From contig QZLH01000005.1 in the NCBI GenBank assembly GCA_003833135.1, forward strand, positions 80,146 to 144,145: a stretch of 64,000 nt of DNA, read 5' to 3'. The notes under the pieces were generated by a model. That model was given only the letters and a program-made list of their open reading frames with translations. It ran no database searches and was not told the DNA's origin. Numbering within the stretch: the first letter of the stretch is position 1; each line of letters starts with the position of its first letter. Positions 34,833 to 47,108 of this stretch are shown in pieces. The DNA comes from Oehlia diaphana (lineage: Eukaryota > Glomeromycota > Glomeromycetes > Glomerales > Glomeraceae). The position numbers and the translations under genes are program-made.

Positions 34833-35897
34833 ATGGCGCGTTCGCGACGTGCTCAAGAAAATCTTGAACAAATGTTCAACTTTGTATAGTTGTGCGGGCA
34901 ATTTTTGTTTTAGTCTCGACTTAACTTTAGACGCCTTAAATGACGCCTGCCCTCTAGGTATTTCTCGCAGATCACTCCGTGACTCGCTCCACTGACATCA
35001 TATATCATAACACGAACTTCCGTCAAACATGTCAAGCCATAATACGTTGTTCGACTGGTTTGTGAAACAAAAGTTGTCTTCAACTTCTCTAGACGGTCCA
35101 AACAGACTATAGTTTTTAATAAGTCGCGTTTGCAATCACCGTGTATGGACCCTCTGAAACTATCAACCACAACAATATTAAAATCACTCGTGAATCTTCT
35201 CCGCCAATTAAATAAGCTTTTTTCTTTAATGAGAATGAACAAGCGATCGTCGAACCTTTTATTAATTTCGCAGAGAAAGCAGCTTACGATTTCTTGTCAA
35301 AAATGAATCTATAATTCCTTCAGAAATCGTAGAAAAATTCGTGGCTAAACAACGTCCTCCTATCAGCAAAGACTTTAGTAACGCAGATCTTTTGTGCATG
35401 TTAAACTTCATAATAGAAATATTAATATTTTCTCAAAAAAGTCTTTATTCCATGGTAAACATAAGACGAACCCCGCTGAATTATTAACGAATTTTAAAAA
35501 GAACGTAAGGAACAAGGTTGTTCATGGAATTGTGATTAACGGAAAGGGACGATGGTGTGATCATTCACTCCTATCTTGGCCCGTGGAGTCATTATGAGAA
35601 CAACAATTCGACTTTTAAACGCGGAAATTGCGAAGTAGAACTTTCTAACAAGGAAAACATTGATGAAGAAATAGTTAGACGATGGGTTAATAATTTTTTG
35701 GGTGAAGTACTCGGGGATAAAGAGAATCTTAGAATCTTAACGCGCCAAAAAAAAAGGAGACCTGACAACCCGAATTTTAGAAAATGACGGAATTTGTACT
35801 TAATACACTTGAAGTGTTAGAAGATACTGAGAAGGGAAGTAAGAAAAAGATATTAGAATTAGCAATGAATGAAGATGAGTATATGACAAAGTTCTGA
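34833..35897 (+). pseudogene. GC-richer decayed coding region of unknown family
   Basis: Protein-like stretches follow each other on the plus strand in changing frames. They include MARSRRAQENLEQMFNFV (start 34833, stop at once), SSHNTLFDWFVKQKLSS, AIVEPFINFAEKAAYDFLS, IPSEIVEKFVAKQRPP, NPAELLTNFKKNVRNKVVHG and NSTFKRGNCEVELSNKEN. The last two are NIDEEIVRRWVNNFLGEV (stop at 35785-35787) and TEFVLNTLEVLEDTEKGSKK (stop at 35897). At least five frame changes and several stops are needed, and the breaks do not look like introns, so this is a pseudogene. Base composition is clearly less AT-rich than its surroundings, as if it came from another compartment or source. I do not recognise the family. 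The long minus-strand ORF over the same bases is a shadow. Confidence 0.55.
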
Positions 35898-36160
35898 GAG
35901 GTCCGTAGGTTTATCAATTTACGAATTTGATGTTTGAAGTTGTAAGTAATAAAATTTTGTATTTTTATTTCATGATAATCTGTATAGAATATAATGGCTT
36001 TGTCCTTTTTTTTTTTTTATATTTACAGAACTTAAAGACGAAAAATTATGAAGAATTAAAATAAGAGGTATGTGGATGTGATGATTTATGCAGTTGGTAA
36101 TGTGGCATGGGAAATAAGTTCTCGCACAATTTAAGCCATGTCAAAAGAAAAGTAAAATCT
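35898..36160. other. Spacer
   Basis: Nothing supportable. Confidence 0.4.
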
Positions 36161-36370
36161 TCTCTCAGTTGGCGTGGTAGTGCAGCTTAGTCTGAGAGAA
36201 ATCCTGTTTGCTCAAAGGGTAAGTTTAAATCGGTATTGCCTAGCGACGTGATTGTGATCACTGACCGTGATTACAAACATACTGAAAAAATGTAGTTACT
36301 CTATTTGTTTGTCAGGCTAGGTTTCTGCCGGACTCTGGTGGCTTAGCAGAGGATAAACGAAGCTCCTTAT
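36161..36370 (+). mobile_element. Candidate tRNA-derived SINE
   Basis: CTCAGTTGGCGTGGTAGTGC (from about 36164) resembles a tRNA D-arm/A-box. AGTTTAAATC (about 36222-36231) resembles a B-box (GTTCGAATC) in which the CpG has become TA, as expected from deamination. The spacing of about 55 bp fits a pol III internal promoter. An 8-bp stem TCTCTCAG/CTGAGAGA (36161-36168 and 36191-36198) precedes the B-box-like part. The more GC-balanced body continues to about 36370. No tRNA cloverleaf closes, so it is not a tRNA gene. No poly(A) or target duplication was identified. Confidence 0.4.
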
Positions 36371-36449
36371 TTCGTATGCCATCTACAAACTTTATTGTTT
36401 TATTAACATTTCTAACCATTTATATCTTCACTTTTTAGAACAGGAAACA

Positions 36450-36587
36450 ATGGTACCCCACTTTGAACGAACAGATAAGAAGATTTTCTATCTTTGAAAA
36501 ATTATGCGTGATCATTACCTTCAATGTCTACATGATGAATTTCACTGTATAGGTGGATTGAAGAACTTTACTAACGAATTTAAATAA
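36450..36587 (+). pseudogene. Short decayed ORF, unknown
   Basis: After a TTAG, the plus strand reads MVPHFERTDKKIFYL, a stop, then KIMRDHYLQCLHDEFHCIGG... to TAA in the same frame. One stop interrupts 46 codons of protein-like sequence. The family is not recognised, and it may belong to the same decayed element as the region upstream. Confidence 0.3.
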
Positions 36588-39500
36588 TTACTCAAATAAT
36601 TATTACATTAATATCAAGTATTGTTTTTCTAGCTTAGAACATTTTTATTATTAGCAATATTGAATAATTTATTTTACTTGGATAAAAATTATAGTGTAAT
36701 AGATGGTTATCATATCAATTTTAATTATCAAAATTCTAATATAACTTTTATATTTTCAAACTTTCAAACCATAAAATCATGTAAATAGAACTAGCAAAAA
36801 AACATATATTACAGTTAAAAGTATTTGAAATGCAGGCCTGTGCAACAGATGAATTTCTCATGTCCACTTAATAGTTGACATATTTTTATATGGTAAGAGA
36901 CTTTTTAGAGAACATCTATTTTATAAAGTAATGTGTTAGTGATTAATATCAGTGACTTAAGTGCTACATAAAATTGATTATCTTATGATTTAAGAAACAA
37001 CTTGGCATTATAATAGTATTATGGAATTGGTAGAGAACTAGAGGGAGATATGAATTTTTTTATAATATACATTATAGTTCTGTATAAATTTAAATTATAA
37101 TATTTCTAGTATAAGTTAAAAGAACTATAAATCAATAAAATCAATATAAATAAGTAATAATCTTTTAGATTATTCAGTTAATCTTTTGTTTTTCATAGAT
37201 TATTTTAAGAATGAATGATATTCTTTCTTTTTTTATTAATGAAGCTTTAATTTATATACTATATATTTAATATTATCTGAACTTATTTCTGAAATATTTG
37301 TAAAGCAAGGACTTTTTGAAGTTGGAAATCCTTAGAAAAATTGCACCTTTAATTTGTCTTTATCTTTTCACAATTGTTATGTAATATAGTTTTAGAGTAG
37401 TTAATTTGCAGTATTCATAGATCTTATATAAGAGTATTTCAAGTAATTTAGAAGTTAATTATTTTTGTTTATAAGAAATAATTTTCATATTTCACTTATT
37501 TCATTTCTAATTTTATTGTTTTTTTTACAGAATATCAGAGTAGATTATTATAATAAAATCATATAATAAGAATCCCTGTATTATATTATTTCTCTAATAT
37601 ATTAATGCTTTGCTATCAAATTTTCAAAATGTACTAAATGACAATTTTCATTTATATATTCCTTTCCTATAGATAATATATTTTTATAATTATATTTTCA
37701 CTTTATTTATAATATTCCTCTTACAATAGACTATATAGAAAATTTTAGCTAAGTTCTACAAGAAAATTTTTTTGGATTTTGAACCAGCTTAATATCTCTT
37801 AATTAGATTTCATTGCAAGACCTTCTGCATCACTGACTTTTTAAGTATTAAATTCATCAAAATTGTGAGAAATTTTTTGAATTAATTCCTGTCTATTTTT
37901 TGCATTCATGGATTTTTCAGAAGAGATATTAGAGGTATTACAGAAGTAACAGTATCAGATATTTTTTGTAATCTTACCTTACTTTACTAAGCTTTCTTTT
38001 CTTATTTCATTTTTTAATCTCATTACTAATATTTTTCTTATGGACCTTATCTAAGAAACACCTGTCTTGATTTCCTTTAATGTCTTGGTATTGGCATTAT
38101 TGTTTACTTTAATGAACCTGATACATCAATAGCTGGTACTTCTGAATTCTAATATCATTTCCTTATCATTTTGTGATTGTTTATCTACTACTGAAGAATC
38201 CTATTTTAATATTGCATGCCTGACTTCAAATTTTCTAACTCTAAACTTGAGTTCAATATTTTAATTTCACATTCTCAGCCTCAAGCTCAATGCAAAAATT
38301 AACCCAGTTTTATTTTTACAAACTGGTTTTATTGACATTTTAAAATTAAAATGATTATAAAGTAATATAAACTGGTAATTATAGGCAATTTTTACAGAAT
38401 CATAGTAGATGCTAAGGAATCTCCAATTGATGCCAGCATCACATCAGTGATCATATTGATGACTTCAAAGAAAAAATTTACAAAGAAGTCAAAAAGAAAA
38501 CAATGATTTCTTAGACATTGAAGCAGAAAACTTAAGGTTATAAAGGGTAGAAATCAATAATAATAGTAATGATGAATTTTAAGTCTTGTTCTGAAAAATA
38601 AGCTTTGAGAACCAATTGGAGATGATGATGAAAGCATCCAAAAGTAGGATGTACTTATATTATTGTTGATTCACCACGTTTAGTCAAAAGATGAGAAAAG
38701 GATAACCAGATTCAGGATAAAGTAATTTGTCAGTTATGAGAAGTGGGACTACAAAATCTGGGTAGGCCAGACATTTAGATTTTACATTATGTAATAAATT
38801 CAGATATTTTTTCACGTGCAACATGATAAACTTACAACTGATAATTTAATAGAAAAGCAACTAAACAATTTTGTTATGCTCTTTTTAACAATTGGAGTTC
38901 TGTGGACAAACATGGTGGCAGAAATTGGAACTAATTCCGTAAGGATGATAAATATTGATAGGCGAACATTATAGAAATTTTGTTCCAATAAAACAAAAGG
39001 ACCTGATGATGAAGTCTTTGCTTTAAATTAAGGCCTGGGTAGAGAGGAGGAGGAAAGAAATAATAATCAGTAATTTAATTTATGTGATTTCATAATTGTG
39101 TTTTATGTATTAGTAAACTAATAAACTAAATATGGCCGTGTCCATATGCCGCGTAAATAGTCTGTATCCAAAATTTCTACCGCAGTACACGTGTGATTCG
39201 ACTACGCCATTTATCTTATTTTTGTCATGTGAAATCGATCGGCCTGAAATGCATGTTTTTATTTTCAGATCTTTGATGTGACATCAGATCAATTTGCGTA
39301 ATGCCAATTCGTAATATGTGTATTATGTCGGAACTTTCCGGAAAAAAGATCTATTCAATTGATCTATTCCCACGATCTAACCCATAGATTTACAAAAAAA
39401 TCTGACGGCATCTCATAAGACCTTGCTGATCTCGATTCCTATGAAAGGGAGTACCATCCGTTCTATATAATAAAGAAAAATTCCATTTTTAGATCTTGTG

Positions 39501-40228
39501 CGATATTGACAATAAACAGTGTATTTCTCAGTCTCAGTAACAACTTCATTTTTATTACTTCATTAGTATTAATTGGTGTCATATCAATTTGTCATTTCAT
39601 CGGATTAACTTCGGAACGGTTAAACTGTATTATTCAACAATTAGCGGGAAACGCCCCTACGAAGCAATAGGCGTAATTTTTGATCAGAACCACGTTCATG
39701 TGATTTTTCGACAAGAAACATTTTATACAAAATCGATTTTATACTTCATATATACGAAAAAATAAATTCAATAATGTTGGAACATTACTCCTCGAGAAAC
39801 ATGAATTCACAAGGGATGTGTCCTCCAGCATCTAATGAATTATTACTTCATTTATCGAGTGTATCTAAACATATACAAAATCACATGATGATGTAATTAA
39901 TCCTTATTTCTTTATTAATATAAAATAGCTATTGCACAAATCTGATGCGCTCTTTTACAGTAATAATATTTTTATCTTACGCTTGAAAGATGTGTATCAA
40001 CAACTCCATCAAAGGTGATGTTTTTGATATTAAAAAAATCAAAAGTTGAGCAATTTTTGTAGGAAGTCCATTTATATTATACTAAAAGTAGGGAAGGAGG
40101 GAGGGAAGGAGATTGATTTCGAGAAACTACACAATATTTTCTGTAATTTTTATATCAAAAAATTAGTCAAATTAATCATGAATTGTTTACAAATACCATT
40201 ATTCTTGATACGTACCAAATTATAAATT
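36588..40228. other. AT-rich spacer with possible LTR-like segment
   Basis: 36588-38300 is plain AT-rich sequence. 38380-39070 has scattered protein-like codon runs broken everywhere and is probably an eroded element. Around 39226-39590 the sequence is more balanced. It runs from TGTCATGTGAAATCGATCGG through an AATAAA-like signal (near 39468) to a TTGGTGTCATATCA segment (near 39575) that resembles a tRNA primer-binding site after an LTR. No second LTR or pol domain was found, so a solo or broken LTR is only a suggestion. A G-rich run GGGAAGGAGGGAGGGAAGG starts at about 40091. Confidence 0.3.
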
Positions 40229-40901
40229 TTAAACATTAAACAATAATGTGTGCTCAGTTACGTGAAATTCACCTTTTCGTGGAACTTCGATTTGGTAAAC
40301 TCGTCCTAGGTCAGGCATTAACGGGGTATGTTTCGCCCAAATGCCATTGGGGCTGTTGAGGTATGCCCCAACAGCCGCAATGGCATTATTTAAGTTTTGA
40401 TGTGGTTGGAAACCACCCGCGTTGTCGAACGAGAAAGCGCAATCGGACGGAAGTCCGGGTAAAGGCGGGAACTGGGTGTAACCCTGTTGAGCTCGAATTA
40501 CTAATAAGAAAAATAGAAAGAATTCTTAAAAAATAATCAAATAAGGTAATATTTACGATTTATACATACAATTACTAATAATTAAGTTGGTATTAGCTGG
40601 ATTTGCTGTTGTTCTGGCCGCTATTCCCATTGTATCCCACTCGATCAGTAAGAGTGAGTCCTCGTAATACGTATCAACATCTTCATTATTTTTATCTTTC
40701 TTATGCTTTTGTTTTACAATTTTTTCCCACTGCTTAATAATACCTTGAGAATCTTCATTAAAATTTTCAGTACCTGCTATCAAAGCAAACAAATAAATCA
40801 TATTGTATTCCTAAAATTACAAAGGTTTAATACCACAAACCTGTATTTCTATTGGAAATTTTTTTGAAATTTTTTTTAAAAATATTAGAAGTTTCAGACA
40901 T
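40229..40901 (-). CDS. Three-exon gene of unknown function with GC-rich last exon
   Basis: Exons: 40841-40901 (MSETSNIFKKNFKKIS), 40576-40776 and 40229-40500. They are GT-AG with matching phases, giving 178 codons (177 residues). The start is chosen because the ORF ATG at 40801 would read through an acceptor (GATAG|CAGG) that restores phase with exon 1. Exon 2 encodes a charged Lys/Glu/Asp-rich region (IIKQWEKIVKQKHKKDKN) and WDTMGIAARTTANPA. Exon 3 encodes GYTQFPPLPGLPSDCAFSFD, NNAIAAVGAYLNSPNGIWAK and MPDLGRVYQIEVPRKGEF. Exon 3 uses far more G/C at third positions than exons 1-2 and contains a 22-bp near-perfect hairpin. No known domain. A lineage-specific family is likely. Confidence 0.65.
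40340..40387. repeat. Coding-region inverted repeat (22-bp arms, 4-bp loop)
   Basis: The arms 40340-40361 (AATGCCATTGGGGCTGTTGA...) and 40366-40387 are complementary at 20 of 22 positions, with loop TATG. It lies wholly inside exon 3 of the gene above, so the mRNA would carry a very stable hairpin. Confidence 0.85.
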
Positions 40902-43900
40902 TTTGGCTGACAAGTACGAATGAAAATATATTAAACATATTTTACGTTTCATTACTTATATATATTTTTTTAATAATGACTTTTTAATAATAACAAACTT
41001 TCGAAACTCCTGATAAATTAAAAACCATCAGAAATACGTCATTCTATATCATGGTTATTTATACGTCGCACATACAAACGCGGCCCATATTGAGCACTCA
41101 CGTTATGGTCGTGATTCTTTAGATGATTCAAAATAATTAAAAAAAATGTGTCAATTTCAGGTTTCACTTGCCTGGAAATTCTCATAGCAAATTCGTTTTG
41201 ATATATTACAATTCCTTCATTATAAATTTTTATTTGATCTTTGAATTTTTCATTTTCGTCTTTAAAGTAGAGTTCTCTTTGATTAAAATTTCCATAAATT
41301 ATTCAACCTTATTTCTTTGTTCGTTTTCTTTTCTTCTGCAACTAGTTTTCTGATTTCAATAAATAAATTGTTATATATGCATTTCATTTTCTACTTCAGT
41401 TTATATCGGTCAAAAAGTACACGTGGTGTTCATGAATCTGATTTGTGTGTGAAGAAAATAGTAAATTATAAACATACGCGTTTTCGTATTCGTTAAACAA
41501 GCTTTCGTATAAAATAAAATTCCATTACTTGCCCGCATTCATTAAACAGGCTCTCGAAGTAAAGTCGCGTAAAATATTAACTTCATATTGTTATATTTTC
41601 AGTCATGAACAGTGAAAATTTATATCTTTATGTGAAATTTAAATTTGAAGAATTTTTTATAAATTTGGGGTTTGAAATCCATTTAAATAAAGCATCTAAC
41701 AGAAATAGAGAAATTTATTAGTTTTGTTTAAAATATGGTAAAAAAGAAACGATTAATGTTTTAGATTATAATGAATTACCTACCGCTACTGAAAAAAAAA
41801 ATGAAGTTTAGGTAGCTATCCATTTCTTATTTTAATTTTTTTAATCATCATATATTATTCTTTAATACTAGGACTTCTTTTGGAAAATATCAAGAGTTCT
41901 TAAATTTGAAGAAAATCTTGTATATAAAATAGGTAAGGAACTATACTAATACACTTTTAAGAGCAATAATTTAAAGAATATTAATTATTAGATCCCGCAG
42001 ATCTCTCAGCATTCCTTGAAATTTTGGCAAATTTATTTTTAATTGCCTAAACTTTCGGCAATAGAAAAGTTTCGACCTTCTAAATATGCCAGTTTTTTTT
42101 TATTATATAGATATTAAAATTGTCAAAATTATTTTACTATTTTAGTATTAACTTTTATTTTTAACTAATAATTTTAAGACAATTTCTATTTGAATACAGG
42201 ATATTTGAACCTGGATCATGTGATTATTGCCATTTTAACTAATAGTATAATCATAGTGTTTGTAAAAAAATGCAGATTTTCAATTTGTGAAAAGTTAAAT
42301 GAGGCAAACTGCAGGGTTCAAAACTTGTAAAATCATTGTATGATCGTGATTTTGTGTCTTTATTTCTTTTCCCTGTTCCATAAATTTTTTTTTAATTATA
42401 TAATCATAAAATTTTAAAATTAGTAGATAAATGGATTTTTGCCTGCTTTACAAGTTTACCTAAAACATCAAAGGTGCTTTTGAATATCAGTTTTAACTTT
42501 ACCTATAAATTATTGATTTTACTGATTGCTTTTAAAAAAATTTAGGAAATAATCATTTTTCATATATAAGTCAAAAACAGCATTCAAAATCCCCTTTGAT
42601 GCTTTAAATAAACTTGTAAAGCAGTCAAAAATACATATATTATATAAAAAAAGTAAAAAGACATGATATTAATTTGAAATTTTTAATTTTAAATTAAAAT
42701 ATTCTGAATAAGATTTAATATTCTTTACCTCTAAATTATAAACTGCTAAAAATGTCAAAAATAGTATTTAAGTACTAAGTAAAATTATCTATAAATTATA
42801 ATTTTAAAGATTATACAAAATTTATATTAAATTTTTTTTTAAAAAAAAAATTTTTTTTTTTATTAAAAATTATATTATTCCTTTTTGGAAATAATTGGTA
42901 AATGATTAGAATCCCTCTAGTATTACCCAATAAATCTGTTATATAAATCATATAATAATGTTTAAATTATATGATATTTAGTTTTTAGATTTTAGTACTT
43001 TGCAAAATTTTACAAAAAATACTAAATTATCATTATAAAAGTATTTAAGTATTTATAAATATAACTTTAGATAATAGTTATTTCACTTATTTGTATCTCT
43101 TATTTTTGTTATATCTTTTTTGGCTAATATTATGTATTGATACATAATATCATTTGGCCAAATTTTTCTTAATTCTGACTGTAAAGATATAAATGTCAAA
43201 TTGAGAAATATAAATAATAATAACTTAATTTTATTGTTTTATTTATTAAAGAATATATTTAAAATTAATTAAATTTTATTAAAACTATTAAATTTTATAA
43301 TATACATTTTTTATTATTTTCAATAGAAGTTTGCTATTTATTACCAGCAGCAATTATTACTAGTATCATATGATTTAATTTTAGTCAGAATTAAATGATA
43401 ATATAAAAATTGTCTTTTCTAAAATATTATGTAACTTATTCCCATTTTTTGTAAAAAATAAAATTACCTTTTTGAATTGTGTAATATTACTCAAGTTACT
43501 AAAAAAGAATATTTAACTAGAATTATAAAATTTGGCTAAAATTATAGAAATAACAGAAAATAGAATTTTTCATACTAAAAATTCTAAGTCTCTAGAATAT
43601 ATAATAAAAATAGAAACAAGAAGGGTAACATAAAGTAATAATTATATATTATTAAATTATATAATATCAGTAATAATCATCTTTGGCAATTTATAATAAT
43701 TTTACTCTCAATAAATATATTTTTAATTTTATTTTCCATAATTTTAACATTGTTAATTATTCATATTCTTCTATTTGACAGATTATTTTTTTAATAAAAT
43801 TAGTTGCAATATTTTTTAATTATTTTTCTTTAAATCAAAAATAAAAAAATTATTTATTATATTAGTTTTTAGTTGTTTAATAATATCTTGAATATCAGAA

Positions 43901-44189
43901 TATGTAGACTAAAAAAGAAGCTTTTCTTTAAAAAAAATTTATTTTACATAAAACTTATTTCTCTAGTCAGAGTTTTCATTTAATAATGCATATGTAGTTA
44001 TTTTATTATAAATTATCAGGTAGTTTAATATTTAATAAATTTAAAATATTATATAATTTACTTAATATATACAGTATAGTAGTTTTCTATTTTTATCTTA
44101 ATAAAGTATTAAATATGCTGTAAAGCAATATAAAAAATAAAAAATAATGTCTTAAATTTATTAATTTTTATAGTTTTATAATACATTTT
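40902..44189. other. Gene desert, AT-rich
   Basis: No coding segment supported on either strand. The ORF at 41168-41353 is hydrophobic low-complexity sequence. The tract has a low density of G and C and many palindromic A/T runs. Confidence 0.5.
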
Positions 44190-44878
44190 CACTGGTAAAA
44201 AAATGGTCTATTTTACACATATTCTACACATATCTTACACATATCAGGCAGATACTTAAAATGTTAGAAAATCATACATAAATAATACACATATCATATA
44301 TATATTGGGTACTTATATATATTGTATACCTATCAGGTACCTGATATATGTATGATATATATATTACTTTACAGAAACTTTAAATTTTCAAGCGATATTA
44401 TTTTAATATCATTTCAATATCATTTCAATATCGATTTAATATCGATATGATATCGAAATAAAGTATTATCATTTTGATATCATATTGATATTAAATTAAT
44501 ATTGAAATGATATTAAAATGATAATAGAAATGACATTGAAACAACATATTTAAGTTTAATTTAAAGATATCATTTCGATATCATTTTAATTATCATTTTG
44601 ATATCATTTCGATATTAATTTAATATTGATATAATATCAAAATAATAATACTTTATTTTGATATCATATTGATATTATATTGATATCGAAATAATATCAA
44701 AATAATATCAAAATGATACCATTAAGATAAACTTAACAATATCGATTCTATATTGATTAAAAATGTTAAGTTTCTGTAAAGTAGTACCTGATATATGTAT
44801 GATATGTGTATTATTTGTGTATGATTTTCTACATTTTTGTGTAAGATATGTGTAGAATAAATCATTTTTTTACCAGTG
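44190..44878. mobile_element. CACTA/EnSpm-like fold-back MITE with repeated core
   Basis: Terminal inverted repeats begin CACTGGTAAAAAAATG at 44190 and end with the complement at 44878. TTT stands on both sides (44187-44189, 44879-44881), consistent with a 3-bp duplication. A CACT-G/A start, A-run and 3-bp duplication are the CACTA-superfamily signature, though TTT is weak evidence in AT-rich DNA. Similarity between the arms extends for well over 100 bp with indels (TCTACACATATC, ATCATACA-AAATAATACACA, ATCAGGTAC, TTTACAGAAACTT). The 400-bp core is a run of about 11-bp units of the type ATATCATTTTG/ATATCGAAATA in both orientations. No ORF. Transcription would give a long hairpin RNA. Confidence 0.7.
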
Positions 44879-44995
44879 TTTACAATTATTATTAATATTA
44901 ATACTTCTACAAATTCTTACCAAATTGTAATATCAGATTTTAAAAATAAAAGATAAATCTCTTTTTTTGAATTTATACATTAAATAATGTTAATT

Positions 44996-45484
44996 CAGTC
45001 ACACCTCCATAAGTGCATGTATCTGGAGCCTGGCCATACACATGCAATTAGAGAGGATGTGCACTTAAAGAATAGTCAATAGAAAAATCAATATTATTAA
45101 TTGGAGAGAATATTTATTTAAATTCACTTTTATTTTATATTTTCATTTTAATGAAAGAATTGCATATATAAAAATGATCTGTGGTGTAAATAATATAATA
45201 GATTAAGAAGATTGAAAAATATTTTTATTCAAAAAAATGTAAATTGACAAATTTATTTATTTCAAAGAACTAAATAACTATTGATGATTGGCCAATATTA
45301 TATAATAGTCATGTAAATGCATTTATGAAGAGTATTCTGATATATACGGAATTCAGAATTACATATACATGTAGAATATAAAGGGTGTATACTTAGCTCT
45401 AAATTCCTAGCTTGGGACCAAGCTATGATATGCATATAAGGAGAGAATGTACTTATAGAGAGTGCACTTATAGAGATGCGAACT
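44996..45484. mobile_element. Degenerate pogo/Tigger-like MITE
   Basis: The left end CAGTCACACCTCCATAAGTG and the right end, read on the minus strand as CAGTTCGCATCTCTATAAGTGC, are imperfect inverted repeats. The motif CTATAAGTGCAC/CATAAGTGCA recurs near the right end (45448-45480). CAGT ends and this spacing fit the pogo branch of Tc1/mariner. The right flank is TA, the left flank is TT, so one duplication is decayed. No intact ORF. Confidence 0.5.
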
Positions 45485-46239
45485 GTATGATGAAAAATAA
45501 TTAATAGACTACTAAACCAGTTATTTCTAATTATAATATTAATAATAACAATAATAATAATAAAAAATATAAAAAAATAAAAAGTACTTAAAAAGCTATT
45601 TAAATAATATGACATTTTTTTAAATTATAAGAATTTCTTTATAAGCTTTAACTATGATTTATTTTCATTTTTTATTACTTAAAAACTATTTTTTTTTTAT
45701 ATTTTTTATACAAAGTTTTTATTTTATTGTTTAATTTAAAAATTTAATATTATTTTTTATTTGACAACAAATACACTTTGAAAAACAATTTATATTTATT
45801 TATATTTTCTAATATTGTCTTATGTTTTAGTATTTTACAAGAAAAATATTTTAATTTTCTAATTTAAATTATATAATATACAGTATAGATAGATGATTAT
45901 ATAATTTATATGACAATAGGTCTATTGGACAATGCTGTAGTTATCAAATGATCAATATAATGTCATTTTTATATATTAAATTCAAAGAAAAAGGATAAGA
46001 AATCATTTAAATAAAAAATAAATTTTTTTTTTTGTTTGCTAAAAATAAAGCATTACAAAAATGTGATACAAAATATAAAAGAAAATAAGCAGGAGTTAAA
46101 TTATAATAATATAAGTAAAAGGAAGGAAAAATACATAAGTTAAACTGATACTATAAATTTATTTAGTTCTGTACAATAAATAGTCCTTCGCTATGCTTCA
46201 GATAATAAAAAGAAATTTTATATAATGTAATTACAGTTA
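45485..46239. other. AT-rich spacer
   Basis: No gene seen. A sequence GTCCTTCGCTATGCTTCAG near 46182 is slightly GC-richer. Confidence 0.4.
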
Positions 46240-46310
46240 TACATGAAACCGAAATTGGTTAATTTCTACCTCCGAAATGGTCGAAATGGTCGAAATAATT
46301 TCGACTTGGG

Positions 46311-47108
46311 NNNNNNNNNNNNNNNNNNNNNNNNNNNNNNNNNNNNNNNNNNNNNNNNNNNNNNNNNNNNNNNNNNNNNNNNNNNNNNNNNNNNNNNNNN
46401 NNNNNNNNNNNNNNNNNNNNNNNNNNNNNNNNNNNNNNNNNNNNNNNNNNNNNNNNNNNNNNNNNNNNNNNNNNNNNNNNNNNNNNNNNNNNNNNNNNNN
46501 NNNNNNNNNNNNNNNNNNNNNNNNNNNNNNNNNNNNNNNNNNNNNNNNNNNNNNNNNNNNNNNNNNNNNNNNNNNNNNNNNNNNNNNNNNNNNNNNNNNN
46601 NNNNNNNNNNNNNNNNNNNNNNNNNNNNNNNNNNNNNNNNNNNNNNNNNNNNNNNNNNNNNNNNNNNNNNNNNNNNNNNNNNNNNNNNNNNNNNNNNNNN
46701 NNNNNNNNNNNNNNNNNNNNNNNNNNNNNNNNNNNNNNNNNNNNNNNNNNNNNNNNNNNNNNNNNNNNNNNNNNNNNNNNNNNNNNNNNNNNNNNNNNNN
46801 NNNNNNNNNNNNNNNNNNNNNNNNNNNNNNNNNNNNNNNNNNNNNNNNNNNNNNNNNNNNNNNNNNNNNNNNNNNNNNNNNNNNNNNNNNNNNNNNNNNN
46901 NNNNNNNNNNNNNNNNNNNNNNNNNNNNNNNNNNNNNNNNNNNNNNNNNNNNNNNNNNNNNNNNNNNNNNNNNNNNNNNNNNNNNNNNNNNNNNNNNNNN
47001 NNNNNNNNNNNNNNNNNNNNNNNNNNNNNNNNNNNNNNNNNNNNNNNNNNNNNNNNNNNNNNNNNNNNNNNNNNNNNNNNNNNNNNNNNNNNNNNNNNNN
47101 NNNNNNNN
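46311..47108. other. Assembly gap (N-run)
   Basis: 798 N inside the element at 46240-47466. The sequence right of the gap contains a 49-bp direct repeat, so the gap probably hides a tandem array. Confidence 0.99.

Noticed and set aside
34910..35242. 110-codon minus-strand ORF
   Set aside because: Overlaps the decayed plus-strand coding island. No start context or introns, and the plus-strand blocks are more protein-like.
36161..36240. tRNA gene
   Set aside because: A- and B-box-like segments are present, but no acceptor stem or anticodon arm closes. Kept only as a SINE candidate.
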